Origin: Paenibacillus sp. UNC451MF
GTDB lineage: Bacteria; Bacillota; Bacilli; Paenibacillales; NBRC-103111
Direction: 5' to 3'
NCBI RefSeq assembly: GCF_000686845.1
Contig: NZ_JMLS01000013.1
Coordinates: 1 to 64,000 of the forward strand
DNA: 64,000 bases
Shown piece after piece: positions 34,804 through 42,630 of the stretch (the first letter of the stretch is position 1; the number at the start of each line of letters is the position of its first letter). The position numbers and the translations under genes are program-made. Under the pieces are notes generated by a model. That model saw nothing but the letters and a program-made list of their open reading frames with translations, was not told the DNA's origin and ran no database searches.

Positions 34804-35673
34804 TTATTTGGATGCCGGAACGGCGTTTAAGTATTCTTCTAAAGTAATGCCTTTGGCTCCTATTTCTTTAGCCATCTGCGTTCCTACGTAGCGAATATGC
34901 CAAGGCTCGTATTGATAGCCGGTGATAGACTCTTTACCCTTCAAATAACGAATAATGAAGCCATATTCAGAAGAATGCTTAGCAAGCCATTCGGCTTCTT
35001 TCGTACCTCCGAAGCAATCCTGGGCCGCACATTTGCCGTCGCTTCCGGAGACGTCGATGGCCAGTCCCGTTTCGTGCTCGCTGTGACCTGGGACCGCGCT
35101 GTATGTTTTTGCTTTCTCTTCGCCGTCTGTTTTTACATAGTTGTTAAATATCGTTTTTTGTGTAGCATGAGATCGGTAGGCCGATACACCGGCCAGATAG
35201 ATACCATCTTTTTTGGCGCCTGCAAAAAGCTTCTCAAGAGCAGCAGCAGCTTCTTTGCGCATTTTACGTTTTTCTATTTTATCCTTGAACGTAAACGGCA
35301 CATCTGGATATACGAGATCGGTCGGCTCGTATTTATCCGGTAAGGCAAACTGCTTGTTCACCAGCACAGATATGCTTTCCGGTGCGGTAACCACTTGATT
35401 GGCGGCGCCTTTTCCTGTATCGGTTGGTTTGCCGGTAGTACTGCCCGTGCTGGGTGTTGAGGTTGGAGAAGGAGAAGGCGTGCCTGGTGTGCTAGGCGTA
35501 CCTGTAGCGGTGCTGTTGGAGTTCCCATTAGGGGTCGCTGTAGAAACGTTATTTTGCGCTTGAGCAGCGTTTTCTGTGGGTTTGGCGGATGATTCGTTCT
35601 TGGAGCCCTCACAGCCTGTGAATAAAGCGAGGGATGAAGCGAGAAGTAAAGCGGTAAGAGATGCTTTGTTCAT
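34804..35673 (-). CDS. D-Ala-D-Ala carboxypeptidase, VanY/M15B type, lipoprotein
   Basis: 289 aa from the ATG at 35673 (GGAGG about 10 nt upstream). Lipoprotein signal MNKASLTALLLASSLALFTGC. A long Thr/Pro/Ser-rich spacer (about residues 40-90) would hold the enzyme away from the membrane. The M15 catalytic domain has SAYRSHATQKTIFNNY near 168, the zinc motif PGHSEHETGLAIDV near 200 (His and Asp ligands), and EPWHIRYVG near 262 with the third His. It trims the terminal D-Ala of peptidoglycan stem peptides outside the membrane. Resistance function is not implied. Confidence 0.9.
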   Translation of the reverse strand: MNKASLTALLLASSLALFTGCEGSKNESSAKPTENAAQAQNNVSTATPNGNSNSTATGTPSTPGTPSPSPTSTPSTGSTTGKPTDTGKGAANQVVTAPESISVLVNKQFALPDKYEPTDLVYPDVPFTFKDKIEKRKMRKEAAAALEKLFAGAKKDGIYLAGVSAYRSHATQKTIFNNYVKTDGEEKAKTYSAVPGHSEHETGLAIDVSGSDGKCAAQDCFGGTKEAEWLAKHSSEYGFIIRYLKGKESITGYQYEPWHIRYVGTQMAKEIGAKGITLEEYLNAVPASK

Positions 35674-35881
35674 GATTCCAATTCCTCCGTTGGGTTTAAC
35701 TAAGTGCGTTTTGCTTATATGATTCATTTAGCCCGTTAATTATAACTGTTTCATCATAGTATAGACAGATGTTTAGTAAAAAAAGTTACAAGTTTTTTGA
35801 AGAAAATGGACGAACTATTGACTTGCTCTCCTATTTGTTTAAATCTATTAGGAAGGAATTCGCACAGGAAGGAAGATTCAA

Positions 35882-36916
35882 ATGACGATCCACTATGGAG
35901 TCCTGAAATGTAAAGTCATCGGGAGAAGGCAGGGGACTCGGGAAAATCCCCATTACCAGCTGCATGTGGAAGCGGGAGGAACCCATTACCGGATTGCTAT
36001 CAATGTGAAGTCTCAGCTATCTCCTTCGGAGCTGCTTTACTATACGGATGAGCATTTTGAGCATGAGGTAACGGGGGATCTGCCGGGGCTGCCGGTTGGG
36101 TTTACCCATTTGGAGAGCAAGCCCGGCGGCATGGCTCTGGATTATATTCGAGGGAACTTGTTTGACCGTCGGAATATGGTTCCTCTGGCTTTTGAAGTCC
36201 CAGGACATGATAATGATTTGAACGGCAAGCTGGAAATGTACATGAAACGGGCGATGGAGTGCAGCGACGCAGTGCTTTACGCCTATGGTGATGTGTGGGG
36301 GCCGGAGCCTAAGCAGCCTGATAGCGTCTTCGGATTTATTCCGGGGAACGGTCTTCACGATATCCATATGAATCAAGGAAACGCAGGGTTGCGAATCAAG
36401 GATAACGGGGTCTATCAGGATGGGGGGCTGCTGCTGCATTTTCCGCCAAGTAATCGATGGATTGCTATATTTCTTGCTTTCCAGTCTCAATCCTGGCATA
36501 CCGAGGATACGACAGGTAATCCTATACATCTGGACCACAAAGCAATTTCAGGAGCGGCTGGTTACGTGCAAGGCAAGGGACTGCTGCATACTGAGCATTC
36601 GATATATATTGTGGGAGCTGTGGTTAAGCCTGCGTTACCGACTGACTACGAAACCGTTACTCTATTGAATGTAACGGATCGTTCTCTGGATTTGACCAGA
36701 TGGTCGATAGCGAATAAATTTAAGCGAAAATATCCTCTGACCGGCAAAATAGAGCCAGGACAGTATTTGACTGTAGCGCTGACATTGCCAGGGTATTCCG
36801 ACTTCTTGCGGCAGCGTGGGGATATCATTACTCTGCTGGATGCCAGAGGCTTGAAGGTCCACGGGGTGTCGTATACAAGAAGCCAAGTCCGCAGCGGATG
36901 GACGATCCGGTTTTGA
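35882..36916 (+). CDS. YukJ-like DUF2278 protein with C-terminal lamin-tail-like domain
   Basis: 344 aa with AGGAAGGAAG upstream. Residues 1-225 resemble B. subtilis YukJ (DUF2278): it starts HYGVLKCKVIGRRQGTRENP, with NIHMNQG-like DIHMNQGN near 162 and DGGLLLHFPPSNRWIAIFL near 180. The last 90 residues (VTLLNVTDRSLDLTRWSIAN, then LTGKIEPGQYLTVAL) look like a lamin-tail (LTD) beta-sandwich, often found on secreted or nuclease-associated proteins. No signal peptide. The function of the family is unknown to me. Confidence 0.75.
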   Translation: MTIHYGVLKCKVIGRRQGTRENPHYQLHVEAGGTHYRIAINVKSQLSPSELLYYTDEHFEHEVTGDLPGLPVGFTHLESKPGGMALDYIRGNLFDRRNMVPLAFEVPGHDNDLNGKLEMYMKRAMECSDAVLYAYGDVWGPEPKQPDSVFGFIPGNGLHDIHMNQGNAGLRIKDNGVYQDGGLLLHFPPSNRWIAIFLAFQSQSWHTEDTTGNPIHLDHKAISGAAGYVQGKGLLHTEHSIYIVGAVVKPALPTDYETVTLLNVTDRSLDLTRWSIANKFKRKYPLTGKIEPGQYLTVALTLPGYSDFLRQRGDIITLLDARGLKVHGVSYTRSQVRSGWTIRF

Positions 36917-36994
36917 TAGGAACCCATAAAGTTGTATAAAAATGGAAACTTTTTTAGGCGTCAAAGCATCTAACCAAATGAGGTGAAGACTGCA

Positions 36995-37450
36995 ATGAAA
37001 AGGCTTTGTCTATTTGTTTGTCTAATGATGCTTGCTGCATGTTCCAGTGTGAACAAGGGCGATAAGGTTTTGGAGCCTTCTTCGGTCAAGACGGAGCTAA
37101 CCAACCCACAGCATCTGGATCAATGGAAGCTAGCCCTGCTGCCAACGAATCACTCTCCGGAAATGCCCTGGCAGTATGCTATAGAAGTGCAGTATACCGG
37201 GGAGAAGCCGGTAAACAACGTCGTTGTAGTGTATCGGGTGGATACGAAGGAGAAGATGTCGAGCAGCACGATTAGACCCGATGCCAAAATGGTAGTCTCC
37301 AAGCTTGAGCCTAACGAAAAGATTACGATTCAGGATCTGAGCCTTCCGCTAAATACACCCATTCAAGTGGGAGTCACTTGGTTGAATGTCAATACGATCA
37401 TTAACAGTTCCGGCACTTTTACTATTACGGAATTAAAAGATAGCAAGTGA
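36995..37450 (+). CDS. Small lipoprotein of unknown function
   Basis: 151 aa from the ATG at 36995 (GAGGTGA about 9 nt upstream). Signal MKRLCLFVCLMMLAAC with lipobox MLAAC, so it is anchored outside the membrane. The mature part is beta-rich, with no motif I recognise (ALLPTNHSPEMPWQYAIEVQ near 48; WLNVNTIINSSGTFTI near the end). It looks like a single Ig-like domain. Weak stem-loop after the gene (37462-37486). Confidence 0.7.
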   Translation: MKRLCLFVCLMMLAACSSVNKGDKVLEPSSVKTELTNPQHLDQWKLALLPTNHSPEMPWQYAIEVQYTGEKPVNNVVVVYRVDTKEKMSSSTIRPDAKMVVSKLEPNEKITIQDLSLPLNTPIQVGVTWLNVNTIINSSGTFTITELKDSK

Positions 37451-37531
37451 CCATAAACAAACATCGCCCTCATCTTCGGATGGGGGTATTTGTGTTATAG
37501 CTGGGGTATGGGTACACAACCGACATCCAAC

Positions 37532-37545
37532 ATGACAATTGTCAT
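37532..37545. promoter_or_regulatory. 14-bp perfect palindrome, candidate response-regulator operator
   Basis: ATGACAATTGTCAT, about 85 bp upstream of the ABC-2/two-component operon. A second, shorter palindrome ATTCATGAAT lies at 37561-37570. NarL/LuxR-type regulators of DesR/YvfU kind bind such sites near their own ABC operons, so autoregulation by the regulator at 40435-41037 is likely but inferred. Confidence 0.5.
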
Positions 37546-37629
37546 ATGAAAAGAGTGACATTCATGAATACCGAGCAGTCTTCATTCCAAGTAAACTAAG
37601 TACATACCAAATACGACGAGGTGAGTGAA

Positions 37630-38529
37630 GTGAAGCCAGTCATTCAATTGGATCACGTAACCAAGCAATATAAAGAGAAGTTAGCGGTTGACGATCTCTC
37701 ATTGACTATAGAAGAAGGCAGTGTTGTAGCGCTGTTGGGGCCGAACGGAGCAGGAAAAACGACCACGGTATCGATGACGCTTGGTCTACAGCAGCCTACC
37801 GCGGGTACGATCCGGTTGCTTGGCGGCAGCCCGGAAGACCGCAAAGTAAAAGATCGTTTAGGAGCAATGCTACAGGATGTGCATGCGATCGATGGACTTA
37901 AGGTTGGAGAAACAATCGAACTATTTCGCCACTATTATTCAAAGCCGCTGCCGCTAAATCATTTGCTGAAGGTGTCCGGCTTGGAAGAGGAAAGGCATAA
38001 AATGGCCACCGCGCTATCCGGTGGTCAGAAGCGAAGATTGAACTTTGCCTTGGCTTTGGCGGGAGATCCTTCGATTTTGTTTCTGGATGAGCCGACGGTG
38101 GGCATGGATGTGACCTCCCGGCAGCTATTTTGGGAAACGGTCCGCGCTATGGCGCAGCAAGGACGAACAGTGATTTTAACAACGCATTATCTTGAAGAGG
38201 CCGATGCTATCGCTGATCGAATCGTCGTCATTGACAAAGGCAAGCTGAGGGCGGATGGTACGCCGGCGGAGATTAAAGCTTCAACTAACGGCAGGACGCT
38301 ATCTTTTACGGCTGGACCTCGGATAACCCAGGAAATAATCTGGACTCTGCCTGGTGTCACAGACGCGGTCTGGAACGGCCGAAGAGTCAAGTTGACGAGC
38401 GGGGATACAGATCAACTGATTTATGCCATAATCCAAAACGGCTTGGACGTCAAAGATATCGAGATTCAGAGCGGCGGGCTGGAAGCAGCGTTCCAGACTT
38501 TAGTTCAGCATGAAAGCAGCCATTCCTAA
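37630..38529 (+). CDS. ABC transporter ATP-binding protein (ABC-2 exporter)
   Basis: 299 aa from the GTG at 37630, with GAGGTG 6 nt upstream; a GTG at 37621 is possible. Walker A GPNGAGKTT near residue 40, signature LSGGQKRRL near 130, Walker B ILFLDEPTVGMD near 150, and the switch His in TTHYLEE near 187. The C-terminal extension of about 80 residues is typical of drug, lantibiotic and lipid exporters. First gene of a four-gene operon with its own two-component system. Confidence 0.93.
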   Translation: MKPVIQLDHVTKQYKEKLAVDDLSLTIEEGSVVALLGPNGAGKTTTVSMTLGLQQPTAGTIRLLGGSPEDRKVKDRLGAMLQDVHAIDGLKVGETIELFRHYYSKPLPLNHLLKVSGLEEERHKMATALSGGQKRRLNFALALAGDPSILFLDEPTVGMDVTSRQLFWETVRAMAQQGRTVILTTHYLEEADAIADRIVVIDKGKLRADGTPAEIKASTNGRTLSFTAGPRITQEIIWTLPGVTDAVWNGRRVKLTSGDTDQLIYAIIQNGLDVKDIEIQSGGLEAAFQTLVQHESSHS

Positions 38530-38548
38530 AAAAAGGGAGATGATAAAG

Positions 38549-39289
38549 ATGAATGCAGCTTTAGCCCAATGTAAGGCGGAGCTTTTACGCACGTTAAGAA
38601 ATAGAAAGTTTGTCGTTATGGCGTTGTTGATGCCGGTGATCTTCTACTTTATTTTTACGAGCACGATAGATGCAAACACGGAAATAGACGGAATCCAATG
38701 GAAGGCTTATTATTTGATGTCCATGACCGTATTCGGAGTCATTGGGGGCAGCCTTAATACGATCAGCATCCGGTTTGCCCAAGAACGGAAGCAAGGCTGG
38801 GTGCAGCTACTCAAAATAACGCCTTTGCCATCAGGAACATACGTATTTTCCAAAATAGCAGCGCAATCCATTCTGAATCTCGGTGTGATCGTGCTGATGT
38901 TTATCATCGGAAGTGTATTTAAAGGAGTTCAGTTGACCTCCATTCAGTGGATTTTGTGCGGACTTTGGATTTGGATCGGTGTGCTTCCTTTTCTAGCCCT
39001 TGGGACGCTTATTGGTACCATCCGCAGCGTGGAAATCGTACAGGTGGTCTCTCAGGTGTTATTTATGGGTATGTCGGCTCTTGGGGGCTTGTGGATGCCA
39101 ATCCAAGCTATGCCTTCAGTTATGCAGCAGATCGCTCTATGGCTGCCTTCCTACCGGTACGGCCAAGGGGCATGGAACATTATTTCCGGAAGCTCTGTGG
39201 ATTGGATCGGTATCATAGTGCTTGCTGCTTATGTTGTTGTCTTTATGATACTATCTACGTATATGATTAAAAGACAGGAAGCGGTATAG
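38549..39289 (+). CDS. ABC-2 type permease
   Basis: 246 aa from the ATG at 38549 (AAGGGAG about 9 nt upstream). Six hydrophobic segments, e.g. FVVMALLMPVIFYFIF near residue 20 and LGVIVLMFIIGSVF near 113. It has the Leu/Gly/Pro pattern SALGGLWMPIQAMPSVMQQI near 177 of ABC-2 exporters (LnrN/YvfS type). It would export a hydrophobic drug, peptide or lipid with the ATPase encoded just upstream. Confidence 0.9.
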   Translation: MNAALAQCKAELLRTLRNRKFVVMALLMPVIFYFIFTSTIDANTEIDGIQWKAYYLMSMTVFGVIGGSLNTISIRFAQERKQGWVQLLKITPLPSGTYVFSKIAAQSILNLGVIVLMFIIGSVFKGVQLTSIQWILCGLWIWIGVLPFLALGTLIGTIRSVEIVQVVSQVLFMGMSALGGLWMPIQAMPSVMQQIALWLPSYRYGQGAWNIISGSSVDWIGIIVLAAYVVVFMILSTYMIKRQEAV

Positions 39290-39292
39290 ACA

Positions 39293-40435
39293 ATGTTCAA
39301 AAGAGAAGGACGACCCTTGAACCGGGGCATGGGCATATTTCAAATGATTTGGCTCATTTACTTAGCCTCTCCGATTTATAACATTTTGCAATTGCCGGTT
39401 CACGAAATGTGGATCGGCCTTGCTGTATTGCTCGTGTTTGTTATTGCCACTGTATGCTGCTATCTCAGTGAAAGCAAGAGGCTGCTGCTTATCTTATTGA
39501 TGATGGCGATCATAGTCTTTTTTTGCTTGAGATATGACCTCGGCTTTTGGTTCATGGGTTTTTATGCGGCTCCGGTTATAGGGCTTTTAAGGTCCAAGGT
39601 ACAGTTTATAGCGGCATTAGGCATTATGGCTGTCCTATTTGTATTTGTTTTAGGGTTTCATTTGGAACAGTTCTCCGGTAATGAGCTGGCTGTTATACTG
39701 CCCTCCTCTGCACTCATGTTCGGGCTTCCATTCATTCTGCGGGCAGGGATGAGGTCGAGGGAATTGAGAGCCAGGCTGAATTCGGCTAACGAGGAAATAG
39801 AGAGGCTTGTCAAAAATGAAGAGAGACAGCGTATTTCCAGAGACCTTCACGATACGCTTGGACATACATTGTCGTTAATTACGTTGAAAAGCGAGCTGGC
39901 GGAAAAATTAATTCTCAGAAGTCCCGAACGGGCCGTGGCGGAAGTAAAGGATATTCAAATGACGGCTCGCGCTGCGCTGAAGCAGGTTAGGGAGCTTGTT
40001 TCGGGGATCAATACGGTATCGGTAAAAGATGAGATTCGTCATACGGAGCAGCTGTTAACCGCTGCGATGATTGAGCTGGAGACTGAGGGGGATTTTGGAG
40101 CTGTGCAGGCTTCACCGATCACACAAAATATTCTCGGAATGTGCTTGCGTGAAGCGATCAACAATGTGGTCAAGCATAGCAAGGCAACTAAGTGCAAGGT
40201 AGAGCTGATAGAAAATACCAGTCAAATATCGATTACGGTAAGCGACAACGGAGTCGGGGCTCAGTGCCCGTCACCGGGAACAGTATCTTCAGGGCGAGGT
40301 TTGCTCGGAATGAAAGAGCGGCTGGATTTGATCGATGGCAAGCTGGAATTTCAATCATCAAGTGAGAGCGGCACTCAGGTAACAATGACGGTGAATAAAA
40401 TTGTAAAAAATCAACAAGCGGGAGGGGAAGCGTGA
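39293..40435 (+). CDS. Sensor histidine kinase, DesK/LiaS type
   Basis: 380 aa. Membrane segments fill the first 160 residues. HisKA_3 dimerisation domain with the phosphorylated His186 in RISRDLHDTLGHTLSLI, then the HATPase_c domain with REAINNVVKHSKA near 286 (N box) and DNGVGAQC near 320, GRGLLGMKERL near 338. DesK-type kinases sense membrane state or envelope stress. Its stop overlaps the response-regulator start by 1 nt. Confidence 0.92.
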   Translation: MFKREGRPLNRGMGIFQMIWLIYLASPIYNILQLPVHEMWIGLAVLLVFVIATVCCYLSESKRLLLILLMMAIIVFFCLRYDLGFWFMGFYAAPVIGLLRSKVQFIAALGIMAVLFVFVLGFHLEQFSGNELAVILPSSALMFGLPFILRAGMRSRELRARLNSANEEIERLVKNEERQRISRDLHDTLGHTLSLITLKSELAEKLILRSPERAVAEVKDIQMTARAALKQVRELVSGINTVSVKDEIRHTEQLLTAAMIELETEGDFGAVQASPITQNILGMCLREAINNVVKHSKATKCKVELIENTSQISITVSDNGVGAQCPSPGTVSSGRGLLGMKERLDLIDGKLEFQSSSESGTQVTMTVNKIVKNQQAGGEA

Positions 40436-41037
40436 TGAAGGTTATTATTGCAGAAGACCAGGTGATGCTGCGCGGCGCTTTGAGCGCATTGCTGGATTTG
40501 GAGGACGATGTTGACGTCATCGGTCAAGCGGGGGATGGCGAGGAAGCGCTGAAGCTCATAATGCAGCTGGAGCCGGACCTGTGCATTATGGATATTGAAA
40601 TGCCCAAAATGACAGGCTTGGATGTAGCAGAGCGACTAAAGGAGCTCGGGCACCCGTGCCGGGTCGTGATTTTGACGACGTTCTCCCGTTCAGGTTATTT
40701 TCAAAGAGCGATGAAAGCTGGGGTACACGGTTTTCTGCTAAAGGATTCCCCGATAGATGAGCTGGGTGCAGCACTTCGCAAGGTTCATCAAGGCGGCAGG
40801 GCGATTAGCCCGGAGCTGTCGCTAACGTTCTGGGAAGCGGAAAATCCGCTGACGGAGCGGGAGCAGGAAGTACTAAAGCGAGTTGCTCAAGGCTTATCAG
40901 CTAACGATATTGCCAAGGAGCTTTTCTTGTCCAGCGGTACGGTGCGCAACTATGTTTCGGACATATTACAAAAGCTCGAGGCCAAAAACCGCATAGATGC
41001 GATTAGCATCGCGGAGAAAAACGGTTGGCTGAAATAA
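40435..41037 (+). CDS. NarL/LuxR-family response regulator
   Basis: 200 aa from the ATG at 40435 with GGGAGGGGAAG upstream. Receiver domain 1-120 with acidic pocket AEDQ (residues 7-10), phosphoacceptor Asp53 in IMDIEMP, and Lys in LLKDSPID near 102. C-terminal GerE-type HTH with LTEREQEVLKRVAQGLSAND near 138 and SSGTVRNYVSDILQKL near 166. It probably activates the ABC-2 operon on a membrane signal from the partner kinase. Confidence 0.93.
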   Translation: MKVIIAEDQVMLRGALSALLDLEDDVDVIGQAGDGEEALKLIMQLEPDLCIMDIEMPKMTGLDVAERLKELGHPCRVVILTTFSRSGYFQRAMKAGVHGFLLKDSPIDELGAALRKVHQGGRAISPELSLTFWEAENPLTEREQEVLKRVAQGLSANDIAKELFLSSGTVRNYVSDILQKLEAKNRIDAISIAEKNGWLK

Positions 41038-41208
41038 GTATGGTCACATAGTAAAGTCAGCGGGGAATGTTAGGAAAATACAGGGAAACATTTTATGAAA
41101 ACCATAGATAGAGTGAGCATGAAGCAGTTATCTGGAGATCGTGCATTAAGTAAGCGTTAACATCATAGCCATTGCTGTAATTTCATCTCACAAGTCTCTC
41201 AAGTGTTC

Positions 41209-41237
41209 TTTACAGTTGAGAGTAACAGGCGTAATAT
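41209..41237 (+). promoter_or_regulatory. Candidate promoter of the kdp locus
   Basis: TTTACA (41209-41214), 17 bp, TAATAT (41232-41237), about 40 nt before the first c-di-AMP riboswitch. The 170 nt before it, after the response-regulator stop, contain no gene I can support. Confidence 0.4.
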
Positions 41238-41278
41238 ACAATTCATGATTTGAAAAAACAAAGTTTCCAAATTCTGAT

Positions 41279-41446
41279 CGCTTAATTTCCTTTAATGGAA
41301 AGCGGGGGAACCAATTCAGCGATATTCGTTCGGTGTGAGAGCCGGCCGCATATTGCTTGGGGTGAATCCAGAAGGTGCAAAGCTAGCTTGCACCTGCAGG
41401 TAGGGCGACTCTCACCGCCCGAATCCGACAGCTAACCTCGTCAGCG
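41279..41446 (+). promoter_or_regulatory. c-di-AMP riboswitch (ydaO-yuaA), first copy
   Basis: The ydaO core is complete: AGCGGGGGAACCAA near 41311, CTTGGGGTGAATCC near 41356, GGTAGGGCGACTCTCAC near 41399, CCCGAATCCGACAGCTAACC near 41418, and the closing CTCGTCAGCG. The closing stem pairs CGCT (41279-41282) with AGCG (41443-41446). An extra GC-rich hairpin (AGGTGCAAAGC...GCACCT) sits in a variable arm. Ligand binding normally favours the terminator, shutting off potassium uptake when c-di-AMP is high. Confidence 0.92.
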
Positions 41447-41525
41447 TGGAACAGACTACAACTTCCTACAAGAGAAGTTAAAGGTCTATGGAGAGAGGAT
41501 GATGAAGCTTGTGATCGCTACTAAC

Positions 41526-41573
41526 GACCACAGGGCTTAAGCCTCTGTGGTCTTCTTGCGTCTTCTTATGAAA
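41526..41573 (+). terminator. Terminator of the first c-di-AMP riboswitch
   Basis: GACCACAG (41526-41533) / CTGTGGTC (41545-41552) with inner GGCTTAAGCC-like pairing. The tail is T-rich but broken (TTCTTGCGTCTTCTT). Confidence 0.75.
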
Positions 41574-41620
41574 AAAATGTTGTTTTTCCATGAAAAAATT
41601 TCAATATGACCTTGCAATGT

Positions 41621-41753
41621 ATCGCTGAGTCCTTAGTGCAATAAGGAACGGGGGAACCAACGAGCCTATCGGCTCATGGGGTGAATCCTGAAGCTATGCT
41701 TTGGGTAGGGCGACTCTCACGCCCGAATCCGACAGCTAACCTCGTAAGCGTAT
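41621..41753 (+). promoter_or_regulatory. c-di-AMP riboswitch (ydaO-yuaA), second copy
   Basis: A second full core: ACGGGGGAACCAACG near 41649, ATGGGGTGAATCCTG near 41676, GGTAGGGCGACTCTCACGC near 41704, CCCGAATCCGACAGCTAACC near 41722, CTCGTAAGCG ending at 41750. The variable arms differ from the first copy, so this is not a recent exact duplication. Closing stem CGCT (41623-41626) / AGCG (41747-41750). Confidence 0.93.
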
Positions 41754-41803
41754 CGAGAGAGGCAACGATGATCGTGTGCTCGCACAGCTGTTTGCTGTGC
41801 TGT

Positions 41804-41850
41804 AAGAAGCCGCGAGAAGAGTTCTCCTCTTTTCGCAGGCTTCTTTTTTT
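41804..41850 (+). terminator. Terminator of the second c-di-AMP riboswitch
   Basis: AGAAGCCGCGAGAAGAG (41805-41821) pairs with CTCTTTTCGCAGGCTTCT (starting 41827) and is followed by seven T. A preceding hairpin GCACAGC/GCTGTGC (41782-41800) may take part in the alternative fold. Confidence 0.88.
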
Positions 41851-41909
41851 ATGTCCCAACACTGATTATCGCTGCCTCCTCATGGGGAGAATTAGGAGGG
41901 AACGAGAAG

Positions 41910-42308
41910 ATGAACGCCGCTCAAGAATTTATTCTTGTATCGGCGCCCAACAAAACCGGCGAAGGTTTTGTCCGGCTGCTGCTATCCAAAGGCATTCCAT
42001 TCGCAGCTATTACGAATAGCCGGGCGGAGCAGGAGCGTCTAGAGAGATTGGGCGTGAAGCATATTATTTGGATCGACACGTCGGAATGTGAATCGTGGAT
42101 ATTGCCCGAGGTTCCGATAGGTAAAGTATTTTTATTCGAGAGCTCGCTCAACCTGTGCTGTCGTTTCATTCAAATATGCAGGACATGGACGTCCAAAGAT
42201 ATTTGCGTCGTAACGCACAATACGAATCCGCGGCTAGTCTACAAGGGCCTGGGAGCGGACCATGTCATTCATACTTCAAGTCATGAAGTATCTTTCTTAA
42301 TCAATTGA
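41910..42308 (+). CDS. Small Rossmann-like protein of the kdp locus
   Basis: 132 aa, ATG with GGAGGGAACGAG upstream. Alternating strands and helices of a nucleotide-binding fold: ILVSAPNKTGEGFVRLLLSK (residues 8-27), a second strand ending in IIWIDTS near 52, and GADHVIHTSSHEVSFLIN at the end, like TrkA-N or short-chain dehydrogenase domains. The Gly-rich loop is not a canonical GxGxxG. First gene after the riboswitches. A role in gating or sensing K+ transport is only suggested by position; it could also be an unrelated NAD(P)-binding protein. Confidence 0.65.
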   Translation: MNAAQEFILVSAPNKTGEGFVRLLLSKGIPFAAITNSRAEQERLERLGVKHIIWIDTSECESWILPEVPIGKVFLFESSLNLCCRFIQICRTWTSKDICVVTHNTNPRLVYKGLGADHVIHTSSHEVSFLIN

Positions 42309-42327
42309 TGCGGACGGAGGCATTCCT

Positions 42328-42438
42328 ATGCAGGATCTATACATGATAGGGCTATTGGTAGTGATCTACCTGCTATTTTACGGATTTTTGTCCTGGTGCG
42401 GCAGGGTCGTCAATGAAACGGGAGGCGAAAGATCATGA
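42328..42438 (+). CDS. Small membrane protein of the kdp operon, 36 aa
   Basis: ATG at 42328 with GGAGG upstream. One hydrophobic helix (YMIGLLVVIYLLFYGFLSW, residues 5-23) and a short polar tail, NETGGERS. It overlaps the kdpF start by 4 nt (ATGA), so it is likely translated with it. Too short for the usual length cutoffs. No family recognised; probably an accessory subunit or a regulator of the Kdp complex. Confidence 0.65.
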   Translation: MQDLYMIGLLVVIYLLFYGFLSWCGRVVNETGGERS

Positions 42439-42512
42439 TGGTTATCGTAATCTTTACCGTGCTTCTCTTCATTTATTTGGCTTATGCCTTGATTCACCCT
42501 GAAAAATTTTAA
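42435..42512 (+). CDS. kdpF: K+-transporting ATPase subunit F
   Basis: 25 aa, MMVIVIFTVLLFIYLAYALI, ending HPEKF. The end YLAYALIHPEKF is typical of KdpF (E. coli has YLVYALINAEAF-like). GGAGG is 9 nt upstream. KdpF is a single-helix peptide that stabilises the KdpABC complex in the membrane. An ATG at 42438 is the alternative start. Confidence 0.88.
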   Translation: MMVIVIFTVLLFIYLAYALIHPEKF

Positions 42513-42613
42513 GCTTTGCAGTGCAAAGCTCAGCAGGTGCTTACGAAGTTAGCCTTGCTAACGCAAAGCTTAGCGGATGATGCTTACGAAGTTAGCTTTG
42601 CTAACGCAAAGCT
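42512..42613 (+). repeat. Hairpin repeats between kdpF and kdpA
   Basis: First a palindrome AGCTTTGC/GCAAAGCT (42512-42530). Then two copies of a 33-bp unit (42538-42570 and 42581-42613, one mismatch) starting TGCTTACGAAGTTAGC and ending GCTAACGCAAAGCT; each has the internal stem GTTAGC/GCTAAC. The second copy runs into the kdpA ribosome site. The unit is related in style to the AAGCAAAACTTGCTTCG-type repeats at 50001-50104. Confidence 0.8.
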
Positions 42614-42630
42614 CTTAGGAGGAAACAACC

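Noticed and set aside
34804-35673. Considered as a vancomycin resistance determinant
   Set aside because: VanY-like carboxypeptidases are common housekeeping enzymes in this group and no vanHAX genes are near.
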